A stretch of 7,554 bases of DNA from an uncultured Lachnospiraceae bacterium (GTDB taxonomy: Bacteria; Bacillota; Clostridia; Lachnospirales; Lachnospiraceae). Both the position numbers and the translations under genes were made by a program. This document shows positions 1 through 6,039 of this stretch, piece by piece. The notes below the pieces were generated by a model, which was given only the letters and a program-made list of their open reading frames with translations, was not told the DNA's origin and ran no database searches. Location of the stretch: positions 1 through 7,554 of the forward strand of contig CALEFO010000007.1 in the NCBI GenBank assembly GCA_937877165.1. The letters run 5' to 3'. Position 1 is the first letter of the stretch, and every line of letters begins with the position of its first letter.

Positions 1-159
1 GTTTGAGGCATATGGGGAAGGCGATTTATAACATCTTAGCTGTCAAAGATCCGCGTTTACGGCATGCAGGACTTTCTCGGGCAGCACCTTGAGATGTACG
101 ATCTTCTCCTTGACACGGTGCGGAGAGCCTGGCACACGGCGATCCTGGGAGATATTTAA
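1..159 (+). pseudogene. possible broken 3' end of an unidentified gene
   Basis: The frame ending at TAA 157-159 is open after a TAG at 37-39 and reads about 39 codons with a protein-like tail (for example YGMQDFLGQHLEMYDLLLDT). Upstream of the TAG the protein-like reading seems to move to another frame (around 12-60, containing AIYNILAVKD). This would fit the end of a gene disrupted by one or more frameshifts. I do not recognise a family. The alternative is that the stretch is non-coding and the short open frame is chance. No ribosome binding site or start is visible because the region runs off the window edge. Confidence 0.22.
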
Positions 160-180
160 CCGGACCGGTGCAATTTAAAG

Positions 181-209
181 GTGGCAAAAAAGAGTTCGTT
201 ATGTATAAT
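181..209 (+). promoter_or_regulatory. promoter of the pheST operon
   Basis: A perfect TATAAT lies at 204-209. Seventeen bases upstream is GTGGCA (181-186), which matches the TTGACA -35 consensus at four of six positions. This is a good housekeeping sigma-factor promoter and predicts a transcript start near 215-217, giving a pheS leader of about 140 nt. The region just upstream (159-169) is a short palindrome, ACCGG-A-CCGGT, which could be an operator but is too short to argue for. Confidence 0.7.
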
Positions 210-281
210 AAACTCTGTGTGCAAAGACTTTGAAGGCGGCAAAACAGGTGCCGTTTCAGGCATGCACTGCGTGATTACATC

Positions 282-335
282 GGAGAAGCTCCCTTTGCGG
301 GATTCTCCTTATGCTGCCGCATGGAAGCTGCGGCA
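282..335 (+). promoter_or_regulatory. two hairpins in the pheS leader
   Basis: The first hairpin pairs GGAGAA (282-287) and TCCC (290-293) with GGGA (299-302) and TTCTCC (303-308). It is ten base pairs with a two-base bulge and a five-base loop. The second pairs TGCCGCA (315-321) with TGCGGCA (329-335), seven perfect pairs, and ends just before the ribosome binding site at 338-342. Neither is followed by a T-run, so they are not ordinary terminators. I could not find the conserved T-box sequence often seen upstream of clostridial pheS. Whether the hairpins regulate translation or are incidental is open. Confidence 0.4.
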
Positions 336-353
336 AGAAAGGTAAAAAGATAT

Positions 354-1376
354 ATGGTACAGGAAGATCTGGAACGGATCCGGCAGGAAGCACGCGAGCG
401 TCTGGAGAAGGCATTCTCTCCGGAGGAAATCAATCAGATTAAGGTTGACTTCCTCGGCAAAAAGGGACAGCTCACCGGCATCCTGAAGGGAATGAAGGAT
501 GTGGCGGCACAGGATCGTCCGAAGGTGGGACAGATGGTCAATGAGACCCGCGTCCGCATCGAAGAGGCGATCAGCCAGCACCAGAAGGAAATCGAGGAGA
601 AGCTCCTTGCGGAGCGTCTGAAGGCAGAGAGGATTGACGTAACCCTTCCCGCGAAGAAGGAGACAAGAGGTCATCTTCATCCGAACACGGTAGCGCTTCG
701 CGAGATCGAAGAGGTCTTCATCGGCATGGGCTATGAGGTCGTCGAGGGCCCGGAAATTGAGAAGGACTACTACAATTTCGAGGCACTGAACATTCCGGCG
801 GACCATCCGGCGAAGGACGAGCAGGACACCTTCTACATCAATGGAGAAATGCTTCTGCGCACGCAGACCTCCGGCACGCAGATTCACGAGATGGAAAAGG
901 GACATATTCCGATCCGCATGATCGCGCCCGGCCGCGTTTACCGTGCCGACGAGGTGGATGCGACGCACAGCCCGGTCTTCCATCAGGTGGAGGGCCTTGT
1001 TGTGGACAAGGGAATCACCTTTGCCGATCTGAAGGGAACGCTCGCGGAGTTCGCAAAGTCGATCTTCGGTGAAGACACAAAGGTCCGTTTCCGTCCGCAC
1101 CACTTCCCGTTTACGGAGCCGTCGGCAGAGATGGATGTCTCCTGCTTCAAATGCGGCGGCAAGGGATGCAGCTTCTGCAAGAACGAGGGCTGGATTGAGA
1201 TCCTCGGCTGCGGCATGGTGCACCCGCACGTTCTGGAGATGAGCGGCATTGATCCGGAGGTTTATTCCGGTTTTGCCTTCGGTGTCGGATTGGAGCGTAT
1301 CGCTCTTTTGAAATACGAAATCGATGACATGCGCCTTCTTTATGAGAATGATAAGCGCTTTATTGATCAGTTCTGA
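354..1376 (+). CDS. pheS: phenylalanine--tRNA ligase alpha subunit
   Basis: This is the catalytic alpha chain of the cytoplasmic alpha2-beta2 phenylalanyl-tRNA synthetase, which charges tRNA-Phe using ATP and phenylalanine. I start at ATG 354 (340 aa, the usual family length) because the N-terminus then matches the family's coiled-coil arm. AAAGG lies at 338-342, while the upstream in-frame ATG at 321 sits in a hairpin with no ribosome binding site. Residues 1-90 form the tRNA-binding helical arm (FLGKKG at 33-38). The class II catalytic core follows: the motif 1 region near 110-150 (EGPEIEKDYYNFEALNIP), motif 2 GRVYRADEVDATHSPVFHQ at 193-211, and motif 3 GFAFGVGLERIALL at 306-319. Cysteines 264, 267, 272 and 275 form a CxxC-x4-CxxC cluster, a possible metal site seen in Gram-positive relatives. 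The gene is first in an operon with pheT. Confidence 0.97.
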   Translation: MVQEDLERIRQEARERLEKAFSPEEINQIKVDFLGKKGQLTGILKGMKDVAAQDRPKVGQMVNETRVRIEEAISQHQKEIEEKLLAERLKAERIDVTLPAKKETRGHLHPNTVALREIEEVFIGMGYEVVEGPEIEKDYYNFEALNIPADHPAKDEQDTFYINGEMLLRTQTSGTQIHEMEKGHIPIRMIAPGRVYRADEVDATHSPVFHQVEGLVVDKGITFADLKGTLAEFAKSIFGEDTKVRFRPHHFPFTEPSAEMDVSCFKCGGKGCSFCKNEGWIEILGCGMVHPHVLEMSGIDPEVYSGFAFGVGLERIALLKYEIDDMRLLYENDKRFIDQF

Positions 1377-1399
1377 GAAAAAGAAGGAGAGATCGGCAA

Positions 1400-3934
1400 A
1401 TGAATACACCTATTTCATGGATTAAGGACTATGTTCCGGAGCTGGAATGCACGGACAAGGAATACTATGACCGGATGACGCTCTCGGGAACCAAGGTCGA
1501 GAACTGGAAGAATCTGGATCACAACTGCGAGAAGATCGTGGTCGGCCGCGTGGAGGCCATGGAGAAGCATCCGGATGCGGATCACCTGTGGGTCTGCCGG
1601 ATTAACATCGGAACCGCCTATGCGGAGAATGGCTACACCGAAGAAAACGACGGCCTTTCCCAGCACGGCGAAGAGACGAAGAACTGCATTCAGATCGTGA
1701 CCAGTGCACAGAACCTTCAGGTCGGCGACGTGATTCCGACCTGCCTGAACGGCGGTAAGGTGGCGGGCGGCCATGACGGCGGTCCGATGCCGGAAGAAGG
1801 CATCAAGATCAAGTCCGGCAAGATGAGAGGACTTCCCAGCGTCGGCATGATGTGCGGCATCGAGGAGCTCGGTGCGACAAGAGATATGTATCCGGAGGCT
1901 CCCGAGGACGGCATCTATGTTTTCCCGAAGGATCAGGCAGAAGAGCTTGCTCTCGGTGCGGACGCCATCGAGGCCCTCGGCCTGCACGACACGAATTTTG
2001 AATATGAAATTACCTCCAACCGTGTGGACTGCTATTCCATTCTCGGAATTGCAAGAGAGGCGGCGGTGACCTTTGACAAGCCCTTTGTTCCTCCGGTGGT
2101 TACGGTGAAGCATGAAGGGGAGAAGGACACCTCCGATTATGTGGATGTCACGATTGCGGACAAGGATCTCTGCACCCGGTATGTTGCGGCCATCTGCACC
2201 AATGTCAAGCTCGGACCGAGCCCCCGCTGGATGCAGAGAAGGCTTGCGAACTTCGGCATCCGCCCGATCAACAACCTGGTTGACATCACGAACTTCGTCA
2301 TGATGGAATACGGCCAGCCGATGCATGCCTATGATTTTGACACCATTCACGGAGGAAAGATCATTGTCCGCCGTGCACATGACGGCGACACATTCGTGAC
2401 GCTGGACGGCCAGGAGAGGAAGCTCGATCACGATGTTCTGATGATCAATGACGCGGACCGTGCGGTCGGCCTTGCCGGCATCATGGGCGGCGAGGATTCC
2501 ATGATCACGGAGAATGTGCACACCGTCCTTCTGGAGGCGGCAACGTTCAACGGCACCAACATCCGCAAGGCTTCCAAGAGAATCGGCATCCGCACGGATG
2601 CTTCTGCGATTTTTGAGAAGGGACTGGATCCCTACAATGCACTGGATGCCATGAACCGCGCATGCCAGCTGATGGAAGAGCTCGGCTGCGGGACTGTGGC
2701 AAGGAGCTATGTGGATGTACACGACGAGCTTCCCGCGCTTCGGAGAATCAAGTTCGAGCCGGAGAAGATCAATGCTTATCTGGGAACATCCTACACGACG
2801 GATCGAATGCTGGAGATCTTCCGCAAGGAAGAGCTGTCCTACGATGAGAAGACCGGCGAGCTGGTGATTCCTTCCTTCCGCCAGGATCTGAAGGCAATGT
2901 GCGACATCGCAGAGGAAGCGGCCAGGTTTGACGGCTATGACAAGGTTCCGTCCACGCTTCCGTCCAGATCCGCAACGGTCGGCGGTCTTCAGCCGATGAT
3001 GAAGCTGCAGGATCTCGCGAGAACCGTTGCAATGGACTACGGCTATTCTGAGTCCGAGACCTTCTCCTTCGAGAGCCCGAAGGTATTTGATACCCTTCTT
3101 CTTGGCGCCGATGACCCGGAGAGAAAGGCCATCCGGATTTCGAATCCTCTCGGAGAGGATTTCTCGATCATGCGCACGCAGATGGTCAGCTCCATTCTGA
3201 CGTCCCTGGCAACGAACTATGCCCGCCGGAACAAGGATGTGAAGCTGTTCGACCTCGGCAAGATCTATCAGGCAAAGGAGCTTCCTCTTACGGATTATCC
3301 GGATGAGAGACCGCAGCTTACGCTCGGCTTCTACGGGGATGGGAACTTCTTCACGCTCAAGGGCGTGGTGGAGGATTTCCTGAAATCTGCAGGCGTCAAG
3401 GAAAAGGTTCTGTGCGATCCCAAGGCAGGCAAGAGCTTCCTGCATCCCGGACGCCAGGCTCTGGTGATCCTGTCCGATCCGCACGGCGGCCCGAAGGGAG
3501 CAGCAGTGAATACTGTTGTCGGCTACATGGGTGAGGTTCATCCGACCGTTGCAAAGGCATACGGCATCGGAGAACGTGTCTACATCGCCTGCATTGATCT
3601 GAAGGTGGCCCTCTCGAAGGCATCCTTCACACATCACTATGAGGGAATTGCGAAGTTCCCGGCAATGAGCCGCGACATCTCCATGGTGGTTCCGAAGGCC
3701 GTTTCTGCGGGAGAGATTGAGGAAGTGATCGAGCAGCGCGGCGGAAAGCTCTTGGAGTCTTATCGCCTGTTCGACCTGTACGAGGGTGCGCAGGTAAAGC
3801 CTGGATGCAAGTCCATGGCCTACAGCCTGACCTTCCGCCACAAGGACCGCACGCTGGAGACCGAGGAAGTGGACAAGGCGATGAAGAAGATCCTGAACGG
3901 CCTGGAGGCTTTGAACATCGAGCTTCGCTCCTGA
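1400..3934 (+). CDS. pheT: phenylalanine--tRNA ligase beta subunit
   Basis: This is the large beta chain of phenylalanyl-tRNA synthetase. It binds tRNA-Phe and edits mischarged Tyr-tRNA-Phe. At 844 residues it is somewhat longer than the roughly 800 common in the family. Domain order: N-terminal segment; OB-fold tRNA-binding domain at about 40-160 (KHPDADHLWVCR, GLPSVGMMCGIEELG); B3/B4 editing domain about 215-435 (RPINNLVDITNFVM, GIMGGEDS); B5 domain about 445-515, with R494, D496, D502, E505 and E506; catalytic-like core about 520-740; and C-terminal FDX-ACB anticodon-binding domain about 752-844 (KFPAMSRDIS, SLTFRHKDRTLE). Extra residues near 71-94, and smaller ones near 119-132, lie inside the OB domain. 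AAGGAG at 1384-1389 sits ten bases before ATG 1400. The gene begins 23 bases after pheS and ends at TGA 3932-3934, before a terminator. Confidence 0.97.
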   Translation: MNTPISWIKDYVPELECTDKEYYDRMTLSGTKVENWKNLDHNCEKIVVGRVEAMEKHPDADHLWVCRINIGTAYAENGYTEENDGLSQHGEETKNCIQIVTSAQNLQVGDVIPTCLNGGKVAGGHDGGPMPEEGIKIKSGKMRGLPSVGMMCGIEELGATRDMYPEAPEDGIYVFPKDQAEELALGADAIEALGLHDTNFEYEITSNRVDCYSILGIAREAAVTFDKPFVPPVVTVKHEGEKDTSDYVDVTIADKDLCTRYVAAICTNVKLGPSPRWMQRRLANFGIRPINNLVDITNFVMMEYGQPMHAYDFDTIHGGKIIVRRAHDGDTFVTLDGQERKLDHDVLMINDADRAVGLAGIMGGEDSMITENVHTVLLEAATFNGTNIRKASKRIGIRTDASAIFEKGLDPYNALDAMNRACQLMEELGCGTVARSYVDVHDELPALRRIKFEPEKINAYLGTSYTTDRMLEIFRKEELSYDEKTGELVIPSFRQDLKAMCDIAEEAARFDGYDKVPSTLPSRSATVGGLQPMMKLQDLARTVAMDYGYSESETFSFESPKVFDTLLLGADDPERKAIRISNPLGEDFSIMRTQMVSSILTSLATNYARRNKDVKLFDLGKIYQAKELPLTDYPDERPQLTLGFYGDGNFFTLKGVVEDFLKSAGVKEKVLCDPKAGKSFLHPGRQALVILSDPHGGPKGAAVNTVVGYMGEVHPTVAKAYGIGERVYIACIDLKVALSKASFTHHYEGIAKFPAMSRDISMVVPKAVSAGEIEEVIEQRGGKLLESYRLFDLYEGAQVKPGCKSMAYSLTFRHKDRTLETEEVDKAMKKILNGLEALNIELRS

Positions 3935-3961
3935 TACGGATATGTTCGGAAAATGATGGAA

Positions 3962-3992
3962 GGGCAAGGCCTCGGAAGGCCCTGCCCTTTTT
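3962..3992 (+). terminator. intrinsic terminator of pheST
   Basis: GGGCAAGGCCT (3962-3972) pairs with AGGCCCTGCCC (3977-3987): ten base pairs with one A-C mismatch around a four-base loop (CGGA). Five Ts follow at 3988-3992. It lies 27 bases after the pheT stop, so it most likely ends the pheST transcript and separates it from the membrane-protein gene. Confidence 0.92.
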
Positions 3993-4023
3993 CAGCACCC
4001 GGGGGTCTGGAAAGCCCTCCGAA

Positions 4024-4036
4024 CCGGAATTTCCGG
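4024..4036. repeat. 13-bp palindrome upstream of the membrane-protein gene
   Basis: CCGGAA (4024-4029) and TTCCGG (4031-4036) form a perfect inverted repeat around one T. It lies about 40 bases before the start of the membrane-protein gene and after the pheT terminator, where an operator would be expected. No convincing -35/-10 pair was found beside it, so its role is uncertain. Confidence 0.35.
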
Positions 4037-4077
4037 GATCTGGCAAATACTTTGAAAATGTTAAAAAGAGAGCGTAC

Positions 4078-5664
4078 ATGAAAGGGAACATGAAGATAAA
4101 AAGACAAAGCAACACTCCAGAGCCCTCTTTTTTGGAGGGAGACGATCGGTGCATCCGGCGGATTTTTTTCTGCCTGTCGGCTGTTTATATTCTGCTGCTG
4201 ATTCCGGTTCTTCTGATCGGACGCTACGATGTACCCTCCGCAGACGATTTTTCTATGGGACTTGGAACGAGGCTTACCTACGAGGCAACCGGTTCGGTCC
4301 TGGCTGTGCCTGGCAAGGTTCTGTCGGAAACAGTGCGCTATTACCGGACCTGGATCGGTTATTTTACCTCATGCCTGTTCACCACGGTTTCTCCTGCGAC
4401 CTTCGGAGAGAAGTGGTATGTTCTGACACCGGTGATCATTCTTCTGGCCCTGCACCTTGGCGTTGCCGCATTCCTTTATGCACTGATGGAAAAGGCACTC
4501 GGAATGAACCGCTGGGTGCGGCGCTGTATGACGGTTCTGATGCTGCTTCTGATGATCCAGCTGATGCCGGAGGGGAGTCTTCGTGTGGAGGCCTTCTACT
4601 GGTGGAGCGGTGCGGGAAACTATACACTTACCTTCGCCGTAGGACTTTTGTATCTTGCCTTCCTGCTTCTTGCCGCATATGCGGGCAGGGAGAAAATAAG
4701 GACGCTGTTTTTCATTCTCGCCTGCGTGTTTGGCTTTTTCGCGGGCGGAGGAAATTATCTGAGCTCTCTGTCCTGGGCGATTGTAACCGTGCTTTTGGGT
4801 GCGGCGCTTCTTCTTGTCCGCTTCGGAAAGCGAGGGGACATCTCCTTGCGCTTTTTGCTCCCGATGGCGTTTCTTCTTGCCGGCTTTGCCGCAAGCTGCC
4901 TTGCACCGGGAAACCGGATCCGTGGGGGAGAGGCGGAAGGATTCGGCGCGGTGAAAGCGGTCCTTTTGTCTCTTTATTACACGCTGTCCTACCCGCTGAA
5001 TCAGTGGATGAACTGGGCGGTTCTGCTCGTTCTTGCCACTTTGGCCGTGATTTTCTGGATGGGCTTTCAAACGGACCGGAATGCGGGCGGCGCCTTTTCC
5101 CGTCTGACCTTTGCCTTTCCGTTTCAGGCGGCGGTTCTCGGATACGGGATCGTGAGTGCAGTCGTGACACCGGCACTCTTTGCGCAGGGGAACATGGATG
5201 CCGGGCGGATCCAGAGCACCTTCTGGCTGCACGCGGTACTTGTCCTTGCGCTGCTCGAGTGGTATCTTGTCGGTGGACTTTACAAGGCCCGGCAAGAGCA
5301 CAAGGAAACATGTGACGGCGGGAAGGGAACAGACTGCCGAAGAGAAGTCCTTCTGATTCGGGGACTTGCGCTGTTCCTTGTGGTGTTCTCCCTTCTTACC
5401 GTGAAGGCAGATCCGGATTTTTATACCGCATCGAGTGCGGTGTCTGCGCTGTTGGACGGATCGGCTGTGCAGTACGGAAAGGAGAGTAAGGAACGGCTCC
5501 TGCTGTTACAGGACCCGGAAGCGGAGGATGTGGTTCTGCCGCGCTATACGGTTCATCCGCAGCTTTTGTATTTTGCGGATGTCAGTGAGGACCCGGAGGA
5601 CTGGGCGAACCAGAAGATGAGCGACTACTACGGAAAGAGGAGTATCCGCGGAGCCGGGCAGTGA
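4078..5664 (+). CDS. polytopic membrane protein, DUF6056-like
   Basis: A 528-residue integral membrane protein with about ten to eleven hydrophobic helices, near residues 28-48, 113-138, 149-165, 181-202, 207-222, 231-248, 257-275, 310-331, 345-366, 381-400 and 424-442, and a soluble C-terminal tail. Motifs include SADDF at 54-58 just after helix 1, EAFYWWSGAGNYT at 171-183, GGGNY at 223-227, LAPGNRIR at 275-282, and a tail ending DPEDWANQKMSDYYG at 505-519. I recall this combination from DUF6056-type proteins, whose shape (acidic motif in the first outer loop, many helices) resembles GT-C glycosyltransferases such as O-antigen glucosyl transferases. Enzyme activity is an inference. ATG 4078 is chosen because the purine-rich AAAAAGAGAG at 4063-4072 precedes it; ATG 4090 has an AAGGG only three bases away. 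The open frame further upstream crosses the pheT terminator and is not coding. It appears to be a single-gene unit. Confidence 0.85.
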   Translation: MKGNMKIKRQSNTPEPSFLEGDDRCIRRIFFCLSAVYILLLIPVLLIGRYDVPSADDFSMGLGTRLTYEATGSVLAVPGKVLSETVRYYRTWIGYFTSCLFTTVSPATFGEKWYVLTPVIILLALHLGVAAFLYALMEKALGMNRWVRRCMTVLMLLLMIQLMPEGSLRVEAFYWWSGAGNYTLTFAVGLLYLAFLLLAAYAGREKIRTLFFILACVFGFFAGGGNYLSSLSWAIVTVLLGAALLLVRFGKRGDISLRFLLPMAFLLAGFAASCLAPGNRIRGGEAEGFGAVKAVLLSLYYTLSYPLNQWMNWAVLLVLATLAVIFWMGFQTDRNAGGAFSRLTFAFPFQAAVLGYGIVSAVVTPALFAQGNMDAGRIQSTFWLHAVLVLALLEWYLVGGLYKARQEHKETCDGGKGTDCRREVLLIRGLALFLVVFSLLTVKADPDFYTASSAVSALLDGSAVQYGKESKERLLLLQDPEAEDVVLPRYTVHPQLLYFADVSEDPEDWANQKMSDYYGKRSIRGAGQ

Positions 5665-5666
5665 AG

Positions 5667-5702
5667 GTTTGAAAGTGATCGCCGATGCGATCGCATTCAA
5701 AC
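5667..5702 (+). repeat. 36-nt near-perfect hairpin after the membrane-protein gene
   Basis: GTTTGAAAGTGATCGC (5667-5682) pairs with GCGATCGCATTCAAAC (5687-5702) around the loop CGAT. Of 16 positions, 14 are Watson-Crick pairs, one is a T-G wobble and one an A-A mismatch. It starts three bases after the stop codon. There is no following T-run, so it could protect the mRNA 3' end or be a bidirectional stop rather than a classic terminator. Its first arm is partly repeated at 7543-7554, which marks it as part of a repeat family. Confidence 0.75.
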
Positions 5703-5703
5703 A

Positions 5704-5788
5704 GCAGCATCGGTGCTGACGCACCGGCTGCCGCATTCGGCAAAACCGGATTTGTGGATTTTGCCTCAGCGAGATATAAAAATGCGGC
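5704..5788 (+). repeat. two consecutive hairpins in the intergenic repeat block
   Basis: GCAGC (5704-5708) and CGGTGC (5711-5716) pair with GCACCG (5721-5726) and GCTGC (5727-5731), eleven pairs with a two-base bulge and a TGAC loop. Next, GCCGCATT (5730-5737) pairs with AATGCGGC (5781-5788), and within it GGCAAAA (5739-5745) pairs with TTTTGCC (5759-5765). The two hairpins share two bases. The segment 5756-5779, which includes TTTTGCCTCAGCGAG, recurs at 7517-7540 with 22 of 24 bases identical. Confidence 0.65.
5752..5780 (+). promoter_or_regulatory. possible promoter inside the repeat block
   Basis: TATAAA (5775-5780) matches the -10 consensus at five of six positions. Exactly 17 bases upstream is TTGTGG (5752-5757), which matches the -35 consensus only in TTG. 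A transcript from here would begin near 5787-5791, at the first base of the large folded region, and would read into the aminopeptidase gene. I found no better promoter between 5800 and 6020. The -35 is weak and the segment also belongs to a repeat, so this is tentative. Confidence 0.35.
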
Positions 5789-5789
5789 G

Positions 5790-5998
5790 GGGCTGAATCC
5801 GCGCCGATCATGTAGAACGGCGGGAAGGCAGATTTGTATCCAACAGACGGGCCCTTGCGAGGGCCTCGGCACTTGCGAGCGTATTTCAGCGAGCTTAGTG
5901 CCGCTAGGTCCCGAGAAAGAGGCGCGAGCCGTGCCCGCTTGTGGATACAATCTGCCAAGGCTCGCCGTATAGAACGGACAGACACGCGGATTCAGTTC
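5790..5998 (+). ncRNA. candidate structured RNA or mRNA leader, about 209 nt
   Basis: The region folds back on itself in nested layers. The outer stem pairs 5790-5803 with 5985-5998 (11 perfect pairs around CTGAATCCGCG, then two G-T wobbles and a G-C). ACGGCG (5817-5822) pairs with CGCCGT (5963-5968). Next, 5827-5842 pairs with 5942-5956 (15 pairs, one bulged T), then CGGGC (5848-5852) with GCCCG (5933-5937). Inside the junction, a long arm pairs 5858-5873 with 5897-5913 (15 pairs including one wobble, with small bulges), and GGC-GCGA-GCC (5921-5930) makes a hairpin with a GNRA-type loop. The 3' edge lies 28 bases before the aminopeptidase ribosome binding site. It matches no RNA family I can name. 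It could be a cis-regulatory leader, a small RNA, or a palindromic repeat without RNA function. Confidence 0.4.
5813..5977. mobile_element. possible MITE-like insertion with flanking direct repeats
   Basis: TAGAACGG occurs at 5813-5820 and again at 5970-5977 (nine of ten bases match if two more bases on the left are included). Between them lie 149 bases whose ends form imperfect terminal inverted repeats: GGCAGATTTGTATCCA at 5827-5842 against TGGATACAATCTGCC at 5942-5956, extended outward by ACGGCG and CGCCGT, which partly overlap the direct repeats. No protein is encoded. Direct repeats outside inverted ends are the mark of a small non-autonomous transposed element. Removing one direct repeat and the insert leaves a simple hairpin formed by the outer stem. 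The evidence is structural only. Confidence 0.35.
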
Positions 5999-6039
5999 GA
6001 CAGAAGAAAACGATAGGTTTTATGAAAGGGAGAGTTGAT

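Noticed and set aside
262..345. 27-codon open frame in the pheS leader as a Phe attenuation peptide
   Set aside because: It contains no Phe codon, has no properly spaced ribosome binding site, and no terminator follows.
321..353. Upstream ATG 321 as the pheS start
   Set aside because: There is no ribosome binding site, the ATG lies in a hairpin, and the added residues (MEAAARKVKRY) are not typical of the PheS N-terminus.
1415..3967. 850-codon open frame on the minus strand covering nearly all of pheT; similar long antisense frames lie over pheS (309-1409) and the aminopeptidase (6301-7413)
   Set aside because: The + strand genes are certain, and the antisense translations show no recognisable domains. 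Such frames arise when codon choice on the coding strand avoids triplets that read as stops in reverse.
3805..4077. N-terminal extension of the membrane protein back into pheT
   Set aside because: It overlaps the end of pheT and crosses the strong terminator at 3962-3992; the translation is low-complexity shadow sequence and adds no family-like domain.
5667..5998. CRISPR array
   Set aside because: The repeats are inverted and unequal, with no regular direct-repeat and spacer pattern and no cas genes nearby.
5506..6016. Short open frames on both strands across the intergenic block (for example 5685-5972, 5834-6016 and 5506-5985 on the minus strand)
   Set aside because: The region is explained by inverted repeats. 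The frames lack ribosome binding sites and recognisable protein motifs.
5996..6025. Promoter from TCGACA (5997-6002) for the aminopeptidase
   Set aside because: The -35-like box is good, but no acceptable -10 lies at proper spacing and the start would fall in the ribosome binding site.
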